64,000 bases of DNA from the NCBI RefSeq assembly GCF_029223285.1, contig NZ_JARHUJ010000010.1, forward strand, positions 340,820-404,819, given 5' to 3'. The translations under genes and the position numbers were made by a program. The notes under the pieces were generated by a model that had not been told where the DNA came from, ran no database searches, and saw only the letters and a list, made by a program, of their open reading frames with translations. Below are positions 35,667-45,326 of this stretch, piece by piece. Positions within the stretch are counted from its first letter, which is position 1. Each line of letters begins with the position of its first letter. The DNA is from Paraflavitalea sp. CAU 1676 (lineage in GTDB: Bacteria; Bacteroidota; Bacteroidia; Chitinophagales; Chitinophagaceae).

Positions 35667-37103
35667 ATGAAAAGAAACCAGTCTTCGTCCCGAAGAAAAT
35701 TCATCCGTAACACCTCGCTGGCCGCAGCCGGCTTTTTCATCGTGCCGCGTCATGTATTGGGAAAAGGATATATTGCCCCGAGCGATAAGCTCAACATTGC
35801 CGCTATTGGCGCAGGTGGCAAAGGATCTGTGAACATTGCACTTGCCTACAACAACGGTGCAGAGAATATCGTTGCTTTGTGCGATGTGGACGACCGCCAG
35901 GCGGCCGACTCGCGCAAGAAACATCCTAAAGCTTCCTATTACCGCGATTTCCGTGAGATGCTCGATAAGGAAGGTAAATCCATCGATGCCGTTATGATCA
36001 GTACGCCCGATCATATGCACGCTGTGATGGCTTTACCTTGTATGCAACTGGGCAAACACGTATATGTTGAAAAACCACTTACCCATGATATTTATGAGGC
36101 GCGCACCCTTACGCAGGCTGCAGAGCGGTATAAAGTGGTAACGCAGATGGGCAACCAGGGCAGCAGCAGCGATGGTACCCGCAATGTGGAATCCTGGATC
36201 CAGCACGGTGTGATCGGTGATGTACATACGGTACATGTGTGGACCAACCGGCCTACCTGGCCACAGGGCGTGCCTACCCCCAAGGGACAGTTTGCCGTTC
36301 CGGCCGAAGTAGATTGGGAATTGTGGTTGGGTACCGCCCCCTACCGCGAATTCAATCCCGCTTATATCCCGGCAACCTGGAGGGGTTGGACCGATTTTGG
36401 CACCGGCTCGCTGGGCGATATGGGCTGCCATTTCATCGATGTGCCCTATCGTGCTCTAAAGCTACGATATCCCATTTCCGTTGAATCGAGTGTAACCCGG
36501 GTGTGGACCGGTTTCTTCCAGGAAGCATTCAATACCGATAGTTATCCGCCTTCCTCCAAGTCACATATTCAGTTTCCTGCACGCGATAAAATGGTACCGG
36601 TGGAAATGGTATGGTACGATGGCGGCATCATGCCCCGCCGGCCCGATGAACTGCTGCCCGATGAACCATTTGGTGAAGACAGCGGTGGTATTCTCTTCGA
36701 AGGCACCAAAGGAAAGATACTGGCAGGCATCTTTGGCGAGCACGCTCAGTTGCTGCCGGCTAATAAATTCAAAAATGCCAAACTGCCCAAGGCCGATCGT
36801 CCGTATGTTGTGCGGGGCCCCGAAGGTCACCAAACGCAGTGGACCGATGCCTGTAAGAAAGGCCATGGCGCTTATACCAGTTCGCCTTTTGAAATGGCCG
36901 GACCGCTGACCGAAACTGTTTTGATGGGTAACCTGGGTATCCGCAGCTTCTATTACAGCGAAACCGACAGCAAGGGCAATAAGAAGTACACGGGACGTAA
37001 AAAGCTGCTCTGGGATGGCGCCAATATGAAGGTGACCAACTTCGAACCGGCTAACCAGTTCATCCGCCGTCAATACCGGGGTAACTGGAAGTTGGAACTT
37101 TAA
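35667..37103 (+). CDS. Tat-exported Gfo/Idh/MocA-family oxidoreductase, copy 1
   Basis: A 478-residue periplasmic NAD(P)-dependent oxidoreductase. The twin-arginine signal (SRRKFIRNTS, then a hydrophobic AAAGFFIV core) spans residues 8-35. The Rossmann fold begins 'LNIAAIGAGGKGSVN', and the catalytic EKP motif is present in HVYVEKPLTHDIYEA near residue 135. The C-terminal half is the all-beta substrate domain (PTWPQG, GTGSLGDMGCHFIDVPYRA). Enzymes of this kind oxidise or epimerise sugar or inositol substrates, bringing bound cofactor with them through Tat export. A paralogue follows after 271 bases. Confidence 0.9.
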   Translation: MKRNQSSSRRKFIRNTSLAAAGFFIVPRHVLGKGYIAPSDKLNIAAIGAGGKGSVNIALAYNNGAENIVALCDVDDRQAADSRKKHPKASYYRDFREMLDKEGKSIDAVMISTPDHMHAVMALPCMQLGKHVYVEKPLTHDIYEARTLTQAAERYKVVTQMGNQGSSSDGTRNVESWIQHGVIGDVHTVHVWTNRPTWPQGVPTPKGQFAVPAEVDWELWLGTAPYREFNPAYIPATWRGWTDFGTGSLGDMGCHFIDVPYRALKLRYPISVESSVTRVWTGFFQEAFNTDSYPPSSKSHIQFPARDKMVPVEMVWYDGGIMPRRPDELLPDEPFGEDSGGILFEGTKGKILAGIFGEHAQLLPANKFKNAKLPKADRPYVVRGPEGHQTQWTDACKKGHGAYTSSPFEMAGPLTETVLMGNLGIRSFYYSETDSKGNKKYTGRKKLLWDGANMKVTNFEPANQFIRRQYRGNWKLEL

Positions 37104-37374
37104 TAATAGAAGAACGGATAGCAGCAGGAGGGTGGTGGCGGGACTACTGAACAGGCGAAGGAGCGTGGACGGCAAATCCATCGAATGGGCTCATTTTCAA
37201 TAGTTCTTTAGCTAAATTGCAAGAAACCGGTCCTTTCCTTGCGAATTCATTAAAGTTTAATGCAAGGCTGTAAAAATTATTTTCGGGGAATGGACGGTTC
37301 TCTGTAATTTGGCTGCTAAATCGTTATTCCACTGCTATTCGATAACAAATTAATTTAAAACCAAGTTTGTCAGC

Positions 37375-38814
37375 ATGAAAAAGAAACAAACGAATAAACC
37401 AACGCGCCGGGACTTTATCCGCAATACCTCCCTGGCTGCCGCAGGTTTTTTCATAGTACCCAGGCACGTTCTGGGAAAAGGCTTCATCGCTCCCAGCGAT
37501 AAACTCAATATCGCCGGTATCGGAGTAGGCGGTAAGGGTGCAAGCGATCTGGCTGAGTTTTCTAAAAGTCCCAATGCCAATATTGTAGCATTGTGCGATG
37601 TGGATGACCGCCAGGCCAAAAAATCACGCGAGCGTTTCTCCAAGGCCAATTACTACAAGGATTTCCGCGAAATGCTGGCAAAAGAGGCCAAGAATATTGA
37701 TGCTGTATCCGTATCAACACCCGACAATACCCACGCCGTAGCTGCGATCGCCGCTATGCAACTGGGTAAACATGTGTATTGCCAGAAACCAATGACCCAT
37801 GATATCTACGAAGCGCGTCAGCTTACGTTGGCCGCCAAGAAATTCAAAGTGGTTACCCAAATGGGCAACCAGGGTGGTTCGGGCGACGGTGTTCGTAAAA
37901 TGAAAGAAATGGTTGACGCCGGTATGATCGGTGAGGTGCATACCGTACAATGCTGGACCAACCGTCCCGTATGGCCACAAGGTGTGCCTACTCCATCTGG
38001 TCAGTTTGCTGTTCCTACCGAACTGGATTGGAACCTCTGGCTCGGCCCGGCGAAGCAGATCGACTTCAACCCTGCTTATCTGCCCTTCAACTGGCGCGGA
38101 TGGTGGGCATTCGGTACCGGTTCGCTCGGCGATATGGCCTGCCATATCATGGACCCCGTTTACCGCATCCTTCCGATCGACTATCCTTCCAGCGTAGAAG
38201 CCAGCGTGGCAACCATCTGGAAAGAAATGTGGAACGACTCTGCCAATCCCGATAGCTGTCCTCCTTCTTCTATAGTACACCTCAACTATCCCCGCAAGGA
38301 TGGTAAAGGCAATATCAAAGTAAGCTGGCACGATGGCGGTTTGCTGCCCGAGCGTCCTGATGAGCTGCTGCCCGATGAACCCATGGGTAACTGGGATGGT
38401 GGCGCCATCTTTATCGGTACCAAAGGCAAGATCATGTGCGACTGCTACGGTGCAAACCCCCGTTTGCTGCCCACACGCCTGATGCAGGAAAAGAAGATGC
38501 CCAAGGAAACCATTAAGCGCGTACCCGAAGGTCACTACGTACAATGGGTAAACGCCTGTATCGAAGGTTATGGAAAAGGACAAACCAGCTCTCCGTTCGA
38601 GTTTGCAGGTCCTTTCACCGAAAGTATCCTCATCTCTAACCTGGCTATCCGCAGCTTCCTGATGAAGAACCCCAACGGCAAAGGATGGGACGACAAATAC
38701 CTTGGCCGCAAGAAGCTCCTGTGGGATGCCAAGAACATGAAGATTACAAACTTCGACGAAGCCAACCAGTTCGTGAAGCGCGATTATCGCGACGGCTGGA
38801 GCCTCACCTTCTAA
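37375..38814 (+). CDS. Tat-exported Gfo/Idh/MocA-family oxidoreductase, copy 2
   Basis: A 479-residue paralogue of the preceding gene. The Tat segment differs by only a few residues (RRDFIRNTSLAAAGFF) and the opening of the mature fold is nearly identical (APSDKLNIAGIGVGGKG). Catalytic Lys is kept but the motif reads QKP (HVYCQKPMTHDIYEA) where copy 1 has EKP. C-terminal landmarks (GTGSLGDMACHIMDP, RKKLLWDAKNMKITNF) are conserved. It follows copy 1, forming a tandem duplication ahead of a SusC/SusD pair, and is followed by a good terminator. Confidence 0.9.
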   Translation: MKKKQTNKPTRRDFIRNTSLAAAGFFIVPRHVLGKGFIAPSDKLNIAGIGVGGKGASDLAEFSKSPNANIVALCDVDDRQAKKSRERFSKANYYKDFREMLAKEAKNIDAVSVSTPDNTHAVAAIAAMQLGKHVYCQKPMTHDIYEARQLTLAAKKFKVVTQMGNQGGSGDGVRKMKEMVDAGMIGEVHTVQCWTNRPVWPQGVPTPSGQFAVPTELDWNLWLGPAKQIDFNPAYLPFNWRGWWAFGTGSLGDMACHIMDPVYRILPIDYPSSVEASVATIWKEMWNDSANPDSCPPSSIVHLNYPRKDGKGNIKVSWHDGGLLPERPDELLPDEPMGNWDGGAIFIGTKGKIMCDCYGANPRLLPTRLMQEKKMPKETIKRVPEGHYVQWVNACIEGYGKGQTSSPFEFAGPFTESILISNLAIRSFLMKNPNGKGWDDKYLGRKKLLWDAKNMKITNFDEANQFVKRDYRDGWSLTF

Positions 38815-39331
38815 TACGTAACTATACAGTCGCGCATGCGCCTGTTTCATTAAGGAGATACCTTGCAAAAGGTGTCTCCTTTTTTTATGCTTATCAGTTA
38901 TCCTGCTTTTTCGTGTAACCTTGATGCATCCCGTTGTCATACCAGTAAGCTGTATATGCATCCTTTAAAAAAATATTCTCAAAAGATTGACAATATAGAT
39001 TAGTATAGTTCGCCGGTGTCATAAATACAATAAATTGTAGTTAAAGTTTAGTAAAACTTTGTACGTCCAAAACTAAAAGATTCATTAACCAGGGATCCTG
39101 CTGACTGCCTCATCAGCATCCTCGTAACGTTAACTGCTATATGGAAAAGGAAAACGCATTCCTTCGCCGGGAGATCTATTGCTCCTGCGGGAACCATCAT
39201 CTTTCTATTCCCCCCCAAATATTGCCGTTAGAGCCCTGTAGTTCCTGAAGCCAGCCAACCCGGGCTTGCCCACAGGTCCCCTATTGTCACTAGCTATATC
39301 CAAATACACCTTCATCACTTAAAATCACGTT
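38815..39331. other. Intergenic region ahead of the second SusC gene
   Basis: 517 bases without a gene. It holds the oxidoreductase terminator (38853-38887). A possible Bacteroidota-type promoter is TTG at 39035-39037 and AAACTTTG at 39054-39061 (16-base spacing), close to the known TTG / TAnnTTTG consensus. The remaining stretch to 39331 would be a long untranslated leader of susC; I see no recognisable riboswitch in it. Confidence 0.35.
38853..38887 (+). terminator. Intrinsic terminator after the second Gfo/Idh/MocA gene
   Basis: AGGAGATACC (38853-38862) pairs with GGTGTCTCCT (38871-38880), 10 bp with one wobble-type position, followed by TTTTTTT. Confidence 0.85.
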
Positions 39332-42300
39332 ATGAGAAAGCGACTCTTCGAAAGAAGTTCCGTTTTGTGCTATTACCTGGCTGCTATCCTCCTGCTGCCG
39401 GTAATGGTACAGGCGCAACAGACCACGATTCGTGGCACTGTCACTAATCAAAATTCCAAGGAACCGTTATCGGGTATTTCTGTCGTGCAGAAAGGTACAA
39501 CAGGAGGAACCTCTACTGACGCAGAGGGAAAATTTGTATTGGCCGTTTCCAATACACAGGCTGTCATCGTGTTCAGCGGGGTGGGCTTTGAGTCGCGGGA
39601 ATTGTCCCTGAACGGACAAACATCCCTCGATGTAAAGCTAACGGCTGCTTCCATCAACCTCAATGAAGTGGTGGTGATCGGTTACGGAACGCAAACCAAG
39701 AAAGACCTCACCGGCGCCGTGGCACAGGTGAAAGCGACCCAGCTTGAAAATGAAAACCCCGCGAGTGTGCAGGATGTATTGCGCGGAAACGTACCCGGTA
39801 TGAATATTTCTCAAGTCAATGCCGCCAGTGCCAAAGGTGGTGGTGACCTGCTGGTCCGGGGTAAAACGAGCATCAACGCCGGTACAACGCCGCTGATCGT
39901 ATTGGATGGTGTTATTTACCAGGGGCAGTTAAGCGATATCAACCCCAACGACATCAACACCATCGATGTATTGAAAGACGCCAGTTCAGCTGCCGTATTC
40001 GGCGCCAAGGCCGCCAGTGGCGTTGTATTAATTACCACCAAGCGAGGTAGCAAAGCCAAGCCAACCATCACCTTCAACACCAACATCGGCTTTTCTGAAT
40101 TAGCGAAAAATGAAGAACTGTATGGGGGCCCCGGCTTCGTAGCCTGGAGACAAGATGTACAAAAGAGCCGCAACAATACATCTACCAAGCTTTACACCTT
40201 CGATGATCCCCGCAACCTCCCTGCCGGCATCACCATGACGCAATGGCGTGACGGTCGTACCGGCGATTCGATCGACATCTGGCTCGACAGGCTGGGACTT
40301 AAGCCCGTCGAGATCGCCAATTATAAGAAAGGCGAAACCACCAACTGGTACGATATGATGTTCCAGCGTGGCCTGCGCCAGGACCATACCGTAAGCCTTG
40401 CTGGCAAAAAAGATGAGTTCTCTTATTACTGGTCACTCGGCTATACCGATAACGAAGGCATTATCGTGGGCGATCGGTTCAAAACCTTCCGCACGCGCAT
40501 CAACCTCGAAGGGCGTATTGCCAAATACCTCACTACCGGCCTTAACCTGCAATTCGCCGACCGCGACGAAAGCCAGGTGCCCGTTAACTGGGGACAGATG
40601 GTGAACGCCTCCCCGTATGGCGAAGTATACAATGCCGACGATAGTACGCTCCGCGATAGCCCCAACGACGATATCGGTAACAACTCAAACCCCTTTGCAG
40701 ATAATACTTACACCAACCGCCTGCAAAAGAACAATACCCTGTTTGGCAGTATTTACGCCAAAGGCAACCTACCATTCGGGTTCTCGTACCAGGTGAACTT
40801 TACACCGAGTTTTGATTTTTACCGCTACTTCAACGGGGTTTCTGCCATGCACCCTACTTACCGCGTGCGCAAGGGCATAGGTACACGCACCACACAAACT
40901 ACCTACAACTGGCAGGTGGATAACCTGATTAAATGGGATAAGACCTTCGGTCAGCACCAGTTCAACGTAACGATGCTCTGGAACGTAGAGAAATTCCAAT
41001 CCTGGAGGGAGCAAATGGATAACGAAGGCTTCGATCCTAAAGACGTGTTGAGCTACAGTAATATCGGATCCGGTATTAAGCCCATTATAAGTAGCGATGA
41101 CCAGGTAAGCACTGGTGATGCCCTCATGGCGCGCCTTAATTATGTATTCAACGATCGGTATATCCTCACAGCTTCTTACCGCCGCGATGGCTATTCGGCC
41201 TTTGGCCAGCGTAATCCCCGCGCGGGCTTCCCGGCTGCTGCCCTTGCCTGGGTGGTTTCTGAAGAGGATTTTATGAAAGATGTAAAATGGCTCAACTATG
41301 GAAAATTCCGTATTTCCTATGGAATCAACGGTAACCGCGACGTAGGCCGCTACCAGGCTATCTCCGATCTCACATCCGGTAAATACCAATACATCAATGC
41401 CGCCGGTGTCGTTCTCCCCGTTTCTCAGTTATGGACCAACCGAATGGCGAACCCCAACCTGAAATGGGAGAAGACTGCTTCCTTCAACCTGGGTCTTGAC
41501 TTTGGTGTACTCAATAATCGCCTGAGCGGTTCGGTAGATGTGTATGAAAAATCGACCCAGGATATGCTGGTGCAACGCGCCTTGCCTACGGTGATCGGTT
41601 TTGACTATGTAATGTACAATATCGGTAAGATCAACAACAAAGGCATCGAGATCGCACTGAACAGTGTGAACATCGATAAGCGCAATTTCTCCTGGCGAAC
41701 CACCCTCAACTTCTGGCTCAACCGCAACAAGATCGTAAGCCTCTACGGTCCGGTGAATGTTTATGACCAGGATGGCAAACTGATCGGTCAGCAGGAAAAA
41801 GACGACCAGGTGAACAGATGGTTCATCGGTAAGGATATCGATGTGATCTGGGATCAGAAAGTCCTGGGCGTATGGCAGGAGAGTGAAGCGGTCGAAGCCA
41901 AGAAGTATGGTGTTTATCCCGGCGACTTCAAAGTGGAGGACGTAAATGGCGACTTTAGATACTCCAACGACGACCGCCAGTTCCTGGGTTTCAGATCCCC
42001 CCGTTTCCAGTGGACCATGCGCCAGGATTTCACCTTCTTCCGCAGCATTGATTTTGGCTTCTCTTTGTACAGCAGTTGGGGCCAGATGAATGACTACAAC
42101 CAGGCCAAGAACAACAGCGGGTTTCAGGACAGGCAGAACTCTTATAAGTTCCCCTACTGGACTGCGGCCAACCCCATCAGCGATTATGCACGTCTGTATT
42201 CCAGCAATGGTGGCGCTTCATTCTCGGTGTATAGAAAAACATCCTTCATCAGGCTCAATACCATATCGCTGGCCTACACACTGCCCAAGACGCTTATTAG

Positions 42301-42472
42301 CAAGGCACGCCTCGAGAGCGCGAAAGTATACGCGAACGTAACCAATGCCGGTATTTACGCGCCCGACTGGACGTATTGGGATCCTGAGTTCAGGAACCGC
42401 GACAGCAATGGCGCGATATCTACTGCCATTGCGCCACGCATCTATACATTAGGCCTCAATGTTACTTTTTAA
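39332..42472 (+). CDS. SusC/RagA-family TonB-linked outer-membrane protein
   Basis: A 1046-residue outer-membrane importer, second of the window. A signal peptide (1-28, cleavage after VQAQ) is followed directly by a carboxypeptidase-regulatory-like domain (about 34-110; TIRGTVTNQNSKEPLSGISV), a TonB-box region with NEVVVIGYGTQ near 115, a plug (LTGAVAQV, VLRGNVPGMNI) and a barrel. There is no STN domain, so no FecR signalling is expected. The susD partner begins 19 bases later. Cargo is unknown; the tandem Tat oxidoreductases upstream hint at a sugar. Confidence 0.95.
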   Translation: MRKRLFERSSVLCYYLAAILLLPVMVQAQQTTIRGTVTNQNSKEPLSGISVVQKGTTGGTSTDAEGKFVLAVSNTQAVIVFSGVGFESRELSLNGQTSLDVKLTAASINLNEVVVIGYGTQTKKDLTGAVAQVKATQLENENPASVQDVLRGNVPGMNISQVNAASAKGGGDLLVRGKTSINAGTTPLIVLDGVIYQGQLSDINPNDINTIDVLKDASSAAVFGAKAASGVVLITTKRGSKAKPTITFNTNIGFSELAKNEELYGGPGFVAWRQDVQKSRNNTSTKLYTFDDPRNLPAGITMTQWRDGRTGDSIDIWLDRLGLKPVEIANYKKGETTNWYDMMFQRGLRQDHTVSLAGKKDEFSYYWSLGYTDNEGIIVGDRFKTFRTRINLEGRIAKYLTTGLNLQFADRDESQVPVNWGQMVNASPYGEVYNADDSTLRDSPNDDIGNNSNPFADNTYTNRLQKNNTLFGSIYAKGNLPFGFSYQVNFTPSFDFYRYFNGVSAMHPTYRVRKGIGTRTTQTTYNWQVDNLIKWDKTFGQHQFNVTMLWNVEKFQSWREQMDNEGFDPKDVLSYSNIGSGIKPIISSDDQVSTGDALMARLNYVFNDRYILTASYRRDGYSAFGQRNPRAGFPAAALAWVVSEEDFMKDVKWLNYGKFRISYGINGNRDVGRYQAISDLTSGKYQYINAAGVVLPVSQLWTNRMANPNLKWEKTASFNLGLDFGVLNNRLSGSVDVYEKSTQDMLVQRALPTVIGFDYVMYNIGKINNKGIEIALNSVNIDKRNFSWRTTLNFWLNRNKIVSLYGPVNVYDQDGKLIGQQEKDDQVNRWFIGKDIDVIWDQKVLGVWQESEAVEAKKYGVYPGDFKVEDVNGDFRYSNDDRQFLGFRSPRFQWTMRQDFTFFRSIDFGFSLYSSWGQMNDYNQAKNNSGFQDRQNSYKFPYWTAANPISDYARLYSSNGGASFSVYRKTSFIRLNTISLAYTLPKTLISKARLESAKVYANVTNAGIYAPDWTYWDPEFRNRDSNGAISTAIAPRIYTLGLNVTF

Positions 42473-42490
42473 TCCAATCAATTCGATTAT

Positions 42491-44326
42491 ATGAACACGC
42501 TATTGAAACGATCCATCTATATACTCTCCGTGGCCGGACTGGTTGCCTGCAGCGGCTGTGGCAAAGACTGGCTGAAGCCGGAGCCGCAATCCTTCTTCAC
42601 CCCCGAAAATGCCTTCAACGATGCTGCCGGGATGCGTGCCGGGCTGGTAGCCTGCGCCCGCAATGCGCGTATCGAATATTATGGTGATAACCCACCTATA
42701 CTCACGGAAATGCTTTTCTCTGAAGTTACAGTAGAGGGTATCACCGACAAATCGGGACCGGCGCAGGACCTCAACCTCCTCATTACGCCCGACAATACTG
42801 CCTTCGATGATGCCGATCACTCCAAAATCGGCTGGTACTGGCGCGAAGGATACCGTGGTATCAAATATGCCAACTCCGTGATCACTTTTATCGACAATGC
42901 GAAGTACGCCTCCGAGGCAGAGCGCAATGCTATATTAGGTTCGGCTTATTTCCACCGTTCGCTCAGGTATTACCGCCTGGCGAACCAGTTTGGCGATATC
43001 CCGGTTCCCTTGAAGGAATACAATTATCCCAAGCTCGACTTCCAGACCGTAAAACGCGAAGTGGTATTGCAGCAGATCATGAAAGACCTGGAGTTTGCCG
43101 AAAAATGGGTGCAGGACAATGTGAGTAAAGGAGAAGTGACCAAAGGGGCAGTGCGCCACCTGCTAACCAAAGTATACCTGGCCCTGGGTAAGTTTGATGA
43201 AGCCATCGCCATGTCTTCTACGCTCATCAACAGTGGTCCCTATAGCCTCATGCGCAATCCGTTTGGGTCGACCAAGAAGAATGTGATCTGGGACCTTCAT
43301 CGTCCAGAGAACAAATCGATCAATGAAAACAAGGAAGGATTGTTCATGGTCATCGATCGTTTTGGTGATGGCCAGTTTGACGGCGGCATCCGCATCATGC
43401 GCCAGGCGGTTCCCTACTGGGGTACCTATATTACCACGCCGATCGGCCGCAAGGGTACGGCAGATGGAGTAGGCGCCAATGTGGAATATGTGCAATCCAA
43501 TTTCATCGGTCGTGGCATTGGCCGCTGCCGCCCCACGCCGTACAGCCAGTACGAAATATGGGATGATGCCAATGACCTGCGCCATGCCAAGGGTAACTGG
43601 ATGAATATGGAAGACATGGTATACAACGATCCTGACCTGAAGAAAGCGCCGGCCGACACCTCCTATATGAAGAACCTGCGTTTGCGTCACCCGGTATCCG
43701 GTGCACTGCTTTGTTCAGATACTATCCGCAGCTGGTTCGGCTGGCCGCAATACAAAATATTTATCCCTGATGCGGAAAACTCACCCATGCAGGGTGGCCA
43801 CACCGATTGGTATATGTTCCGCCTGGCGGAGACCTACCTGCTGCGTGCCGAGGCTTATTTCTGGAAAGGTGAGCTGGCCAACGCGATGGCCGATATCAAC
43901 CAGGTGCGTACGCGGGCGCAATGTGCGCCTTATGCAGACGCCAGCAAGGTGAATATGGCCATGATCCTCGATGAGCGTGCCCGTGAGTTGTTCTTTGAGG
44001 AGCCCCGTAAAACAGAGTTGACCCGTATATCCTTCTTGTTTGCCAAGACCGGTAAAATGGCAGAGAACGGTAAGACCTACAAGCTGGATAATTTCTCGGA
44101 TGCCAACTATTTCTACGACCGCACGATTTCGAAGAATGTTTTCTACCGGGATGGTATAGTCACCAACCACGGCGATAAGTACACCATCAGTCCTTATCAC
44201 GTATTGTGGCCCGTACCTTCCTCGGCCATCCAGGCCAACAGCAGCGCCCGCATGAACCAGAACAAAGGTTATGTAGGCTTTGCCGGAAACGTACCTGCGC
44301 TCGATACGATCCCGATCGATAAATAG
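42491..44326 (+). CDS. SusD/RagB-family outer-membrane lipoprotein
   Basis: A 611-residue lipoprotein lid for the preceding barrel; the signal ends at Cys20 (LVAC; a second Cys lies at 23). The N-terminal mark 'CGKDWLKPEPQSFFTPENAF' and the C-terminal SusD region (FRLAETYLLRAEAYFWKGELANAMADINQVRTRA) are clear, with the helical solenoid between. It is longer than the first SusD of the window (480), as often seen in carbohydrate-type pairs. It ends the operon: a strong terminator follows. Confidence 0.94.
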   Translation: MNTLLKRSIYILSVAGLVACSGCGKDWLKPEPQSFFTPENAFNDAAGMRAGLVACARNARIEYYGDNPPILTEMLFSEVTVEGITDKSGPAQDLNLLITPDNTAFDDADHSKIGWYWREGYRGIKYANSVITFIDNAKYASEAERNAILGSAYFHRSLRYYRLANQFGDIPVPLKEYNYPKLDFQTVKREVVLQQIMKDLEFAEKWVQDNVSKGEVTKGAVRHLLTKVYLALGKFDEAIAMSSTLINSGPYSLMRNPFGSTKKNVIWDLHRPENKSINENKEGLFMVIDRFGDGQFDGGIRIMRQAVPYWGTYITTPIGRKGTADGVGANVEYVQSNFIGRGIGRCRPTPYSQYEIWDDANDLRHAKGNWMNMEDMVYNDPDLKKAPADTSYMKNLRLRHPVSGALLCSDTIRSWFGWPQYKIFIPDAENSPMQGGHTDWYMFRLAETYLLRAEAYFWKGELANAMADINQVRTRAQCAPYADASKVNMAMILDERARELFFEEPRKTELTRISFLFAKTGKMAENGKTYKLDNFSDANYFYDRTISKNVFYRDGIVTNHGDKYTISPYHVLWPVPSSAIQANSSARMNQNKGYVGFAGNVPALDTIPIDK

Positions 44327-44348
44327 GTGTTTGAATATGGCTATCCAA

Positions 44349-44390
44349 AGAGGGTGTCTCCAGCGTCACGGAGATGCCCTCTTCCATTTT
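44349..44390 (+). terminator. Terminator after the second SusD gene
   Basis: AGAGGGTGTCTCC (44349-44361) pairs with GGAGATGCCCTCT (44370-44382) over 13 bp (two G-T wobbles), followed by a short T-rich tail. Confidence 0.75.
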
Positions 44391-44402
44391 ATATGAGGTA
44401 TT

Positions 44403-45203
44403 ATGAGTAAATTACATATTCATCCTAAAATACACAGTATGCCATGGGATCCCGATAAATACAACCGCTTCATCAACCAGCGCAGTGCGCCGTTTTTCGA
44501 TGCCATGGCATTGGTCCATGAAAAGCCTGCCTTGCAGGCGATCGACCTGGGCTGTGGCACAGGCGAACTGACCAGTCACCTCGCCGACAAACATCCCGAT
44601 GGCAGCTTTCTAGGTATCGATAGCTCCCCCGAAATGTTGCGCGATGCGGATAAGTATGTAAAGAAGAACCTGCGCTTCGAACAGCGCTCCATCGAGCAGG
44701 AGCTGGCCCTTCCGGAAACCTACGACCTGGTGTTCTCCAATGCAGCCCTGCAGTGGGTACCTGATCACGAGCACCTTTTTGCAAAACTCATCAAAAAGGT
44801 AAAACCCGGCGGGCAGCTGATTGCGCAGATGCCGGCGCAGCACCACAATATCGCCAACCGCTTGTTGCTGCACCTCGCTACGGAGTCGCCTTTCAAGGAA
44901 GGCATGAAAGACTTTAAAAGGGATTCGCCGGTCATGTCGCTCGATAAATATGCCACCCTGTTGTTTACTCATGGCGGTACAGACCTTACTGTCATAGAGA
45001 AGATATATCCGCTGGAGTTTAAGAACGTGGAGGAGGTCTATCACTTTGTTGGCGCTACCGGGATGATCCCGTATATCGAAGCACTGCCGGAGGCATTGAC
45101 AGAAAGCTTCATTAATGTCTATAAGCAGCGCCTGGCGGAGCATTTTAACTCGCACCCTGTCTTTTATCCATTCCGACGGATACTGCTGTCTGCTACTTTT
45201 TAG
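44403..45203 (+). CDS. Trans-aconitate 2-methyltransferase-like class I methyltransferase
   Basis: A 266-residue SAM-dependent methyltransferase. Motif I AIDLGCGTGELTSHLA is near residues 47-60, motif II FLGIDSSPEML near 73, and 'NAALQWVPDHEHLF' near 115. The opening WDPDKYNRFINQR matches Tam-type enzymes, which methylate the citrate-cycle inhibitor trans-aconitate; the substrate of this member is not proven. An internal ATG at 44439 (MPWDPDKY) is nearly as likely a start as 44403. It is close to the susD terminator and not part of that operon. Confidence 0.82.
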   Translation: MSKLHIHPKIHSMPWDPDKYNRFINQRSAPFFDAMALVHEKPALQAIDLGCGTGELTSHLADKHPDGSFLGIDSSPEMLRDADKYVKKNLRFEQRSIEQELALPETYDLVFSNAALQWVPDHEHLFAKLIKKVKPGGQLIAQMPAQHHNIANRLLLHLATESPFKEGMKDFKRDSPVMSLDKYATLLFTHGGTDLTVIEKIYPLEFKNVEEVYHFVGATGMIPYIEALPEALTESFINVYKQRLAEHFNSHPVFYPFRRILLSATF

Positions 45204-45268
45204 CAGCCTGCCTGCAAGGCAGCTGTACCACCCCATTCCCCTTTTCAATAACCACCTGCCTAAAAACT

Positions 45269-45307
45269 AGTAAGGCGGGTACCCCAATCGGGACTACCCA
45301 CCTTATT
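45269..45307 (-). terminator. Probable terminator of the dps gene
   Basis: On the minus strand arms 45295-45305 and 45271-45281 pair over 11 positions with one mismatch, with extra CCC/GGG pairs in the loop; the T-rich tail (TTTTTA) is a few bases later. It lies between two convergent genes. Confidence 0.55.
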
Positions 45308-45326
45308 GATTGTTGGAGAGTACTGG

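Noticed and set aside
38950..39030. A sigma-70-like TTGACA with TATAGT before the second susC
   Set aside because: Spacing is only 11 bases and Bacteroidota use a different promoter consensus.
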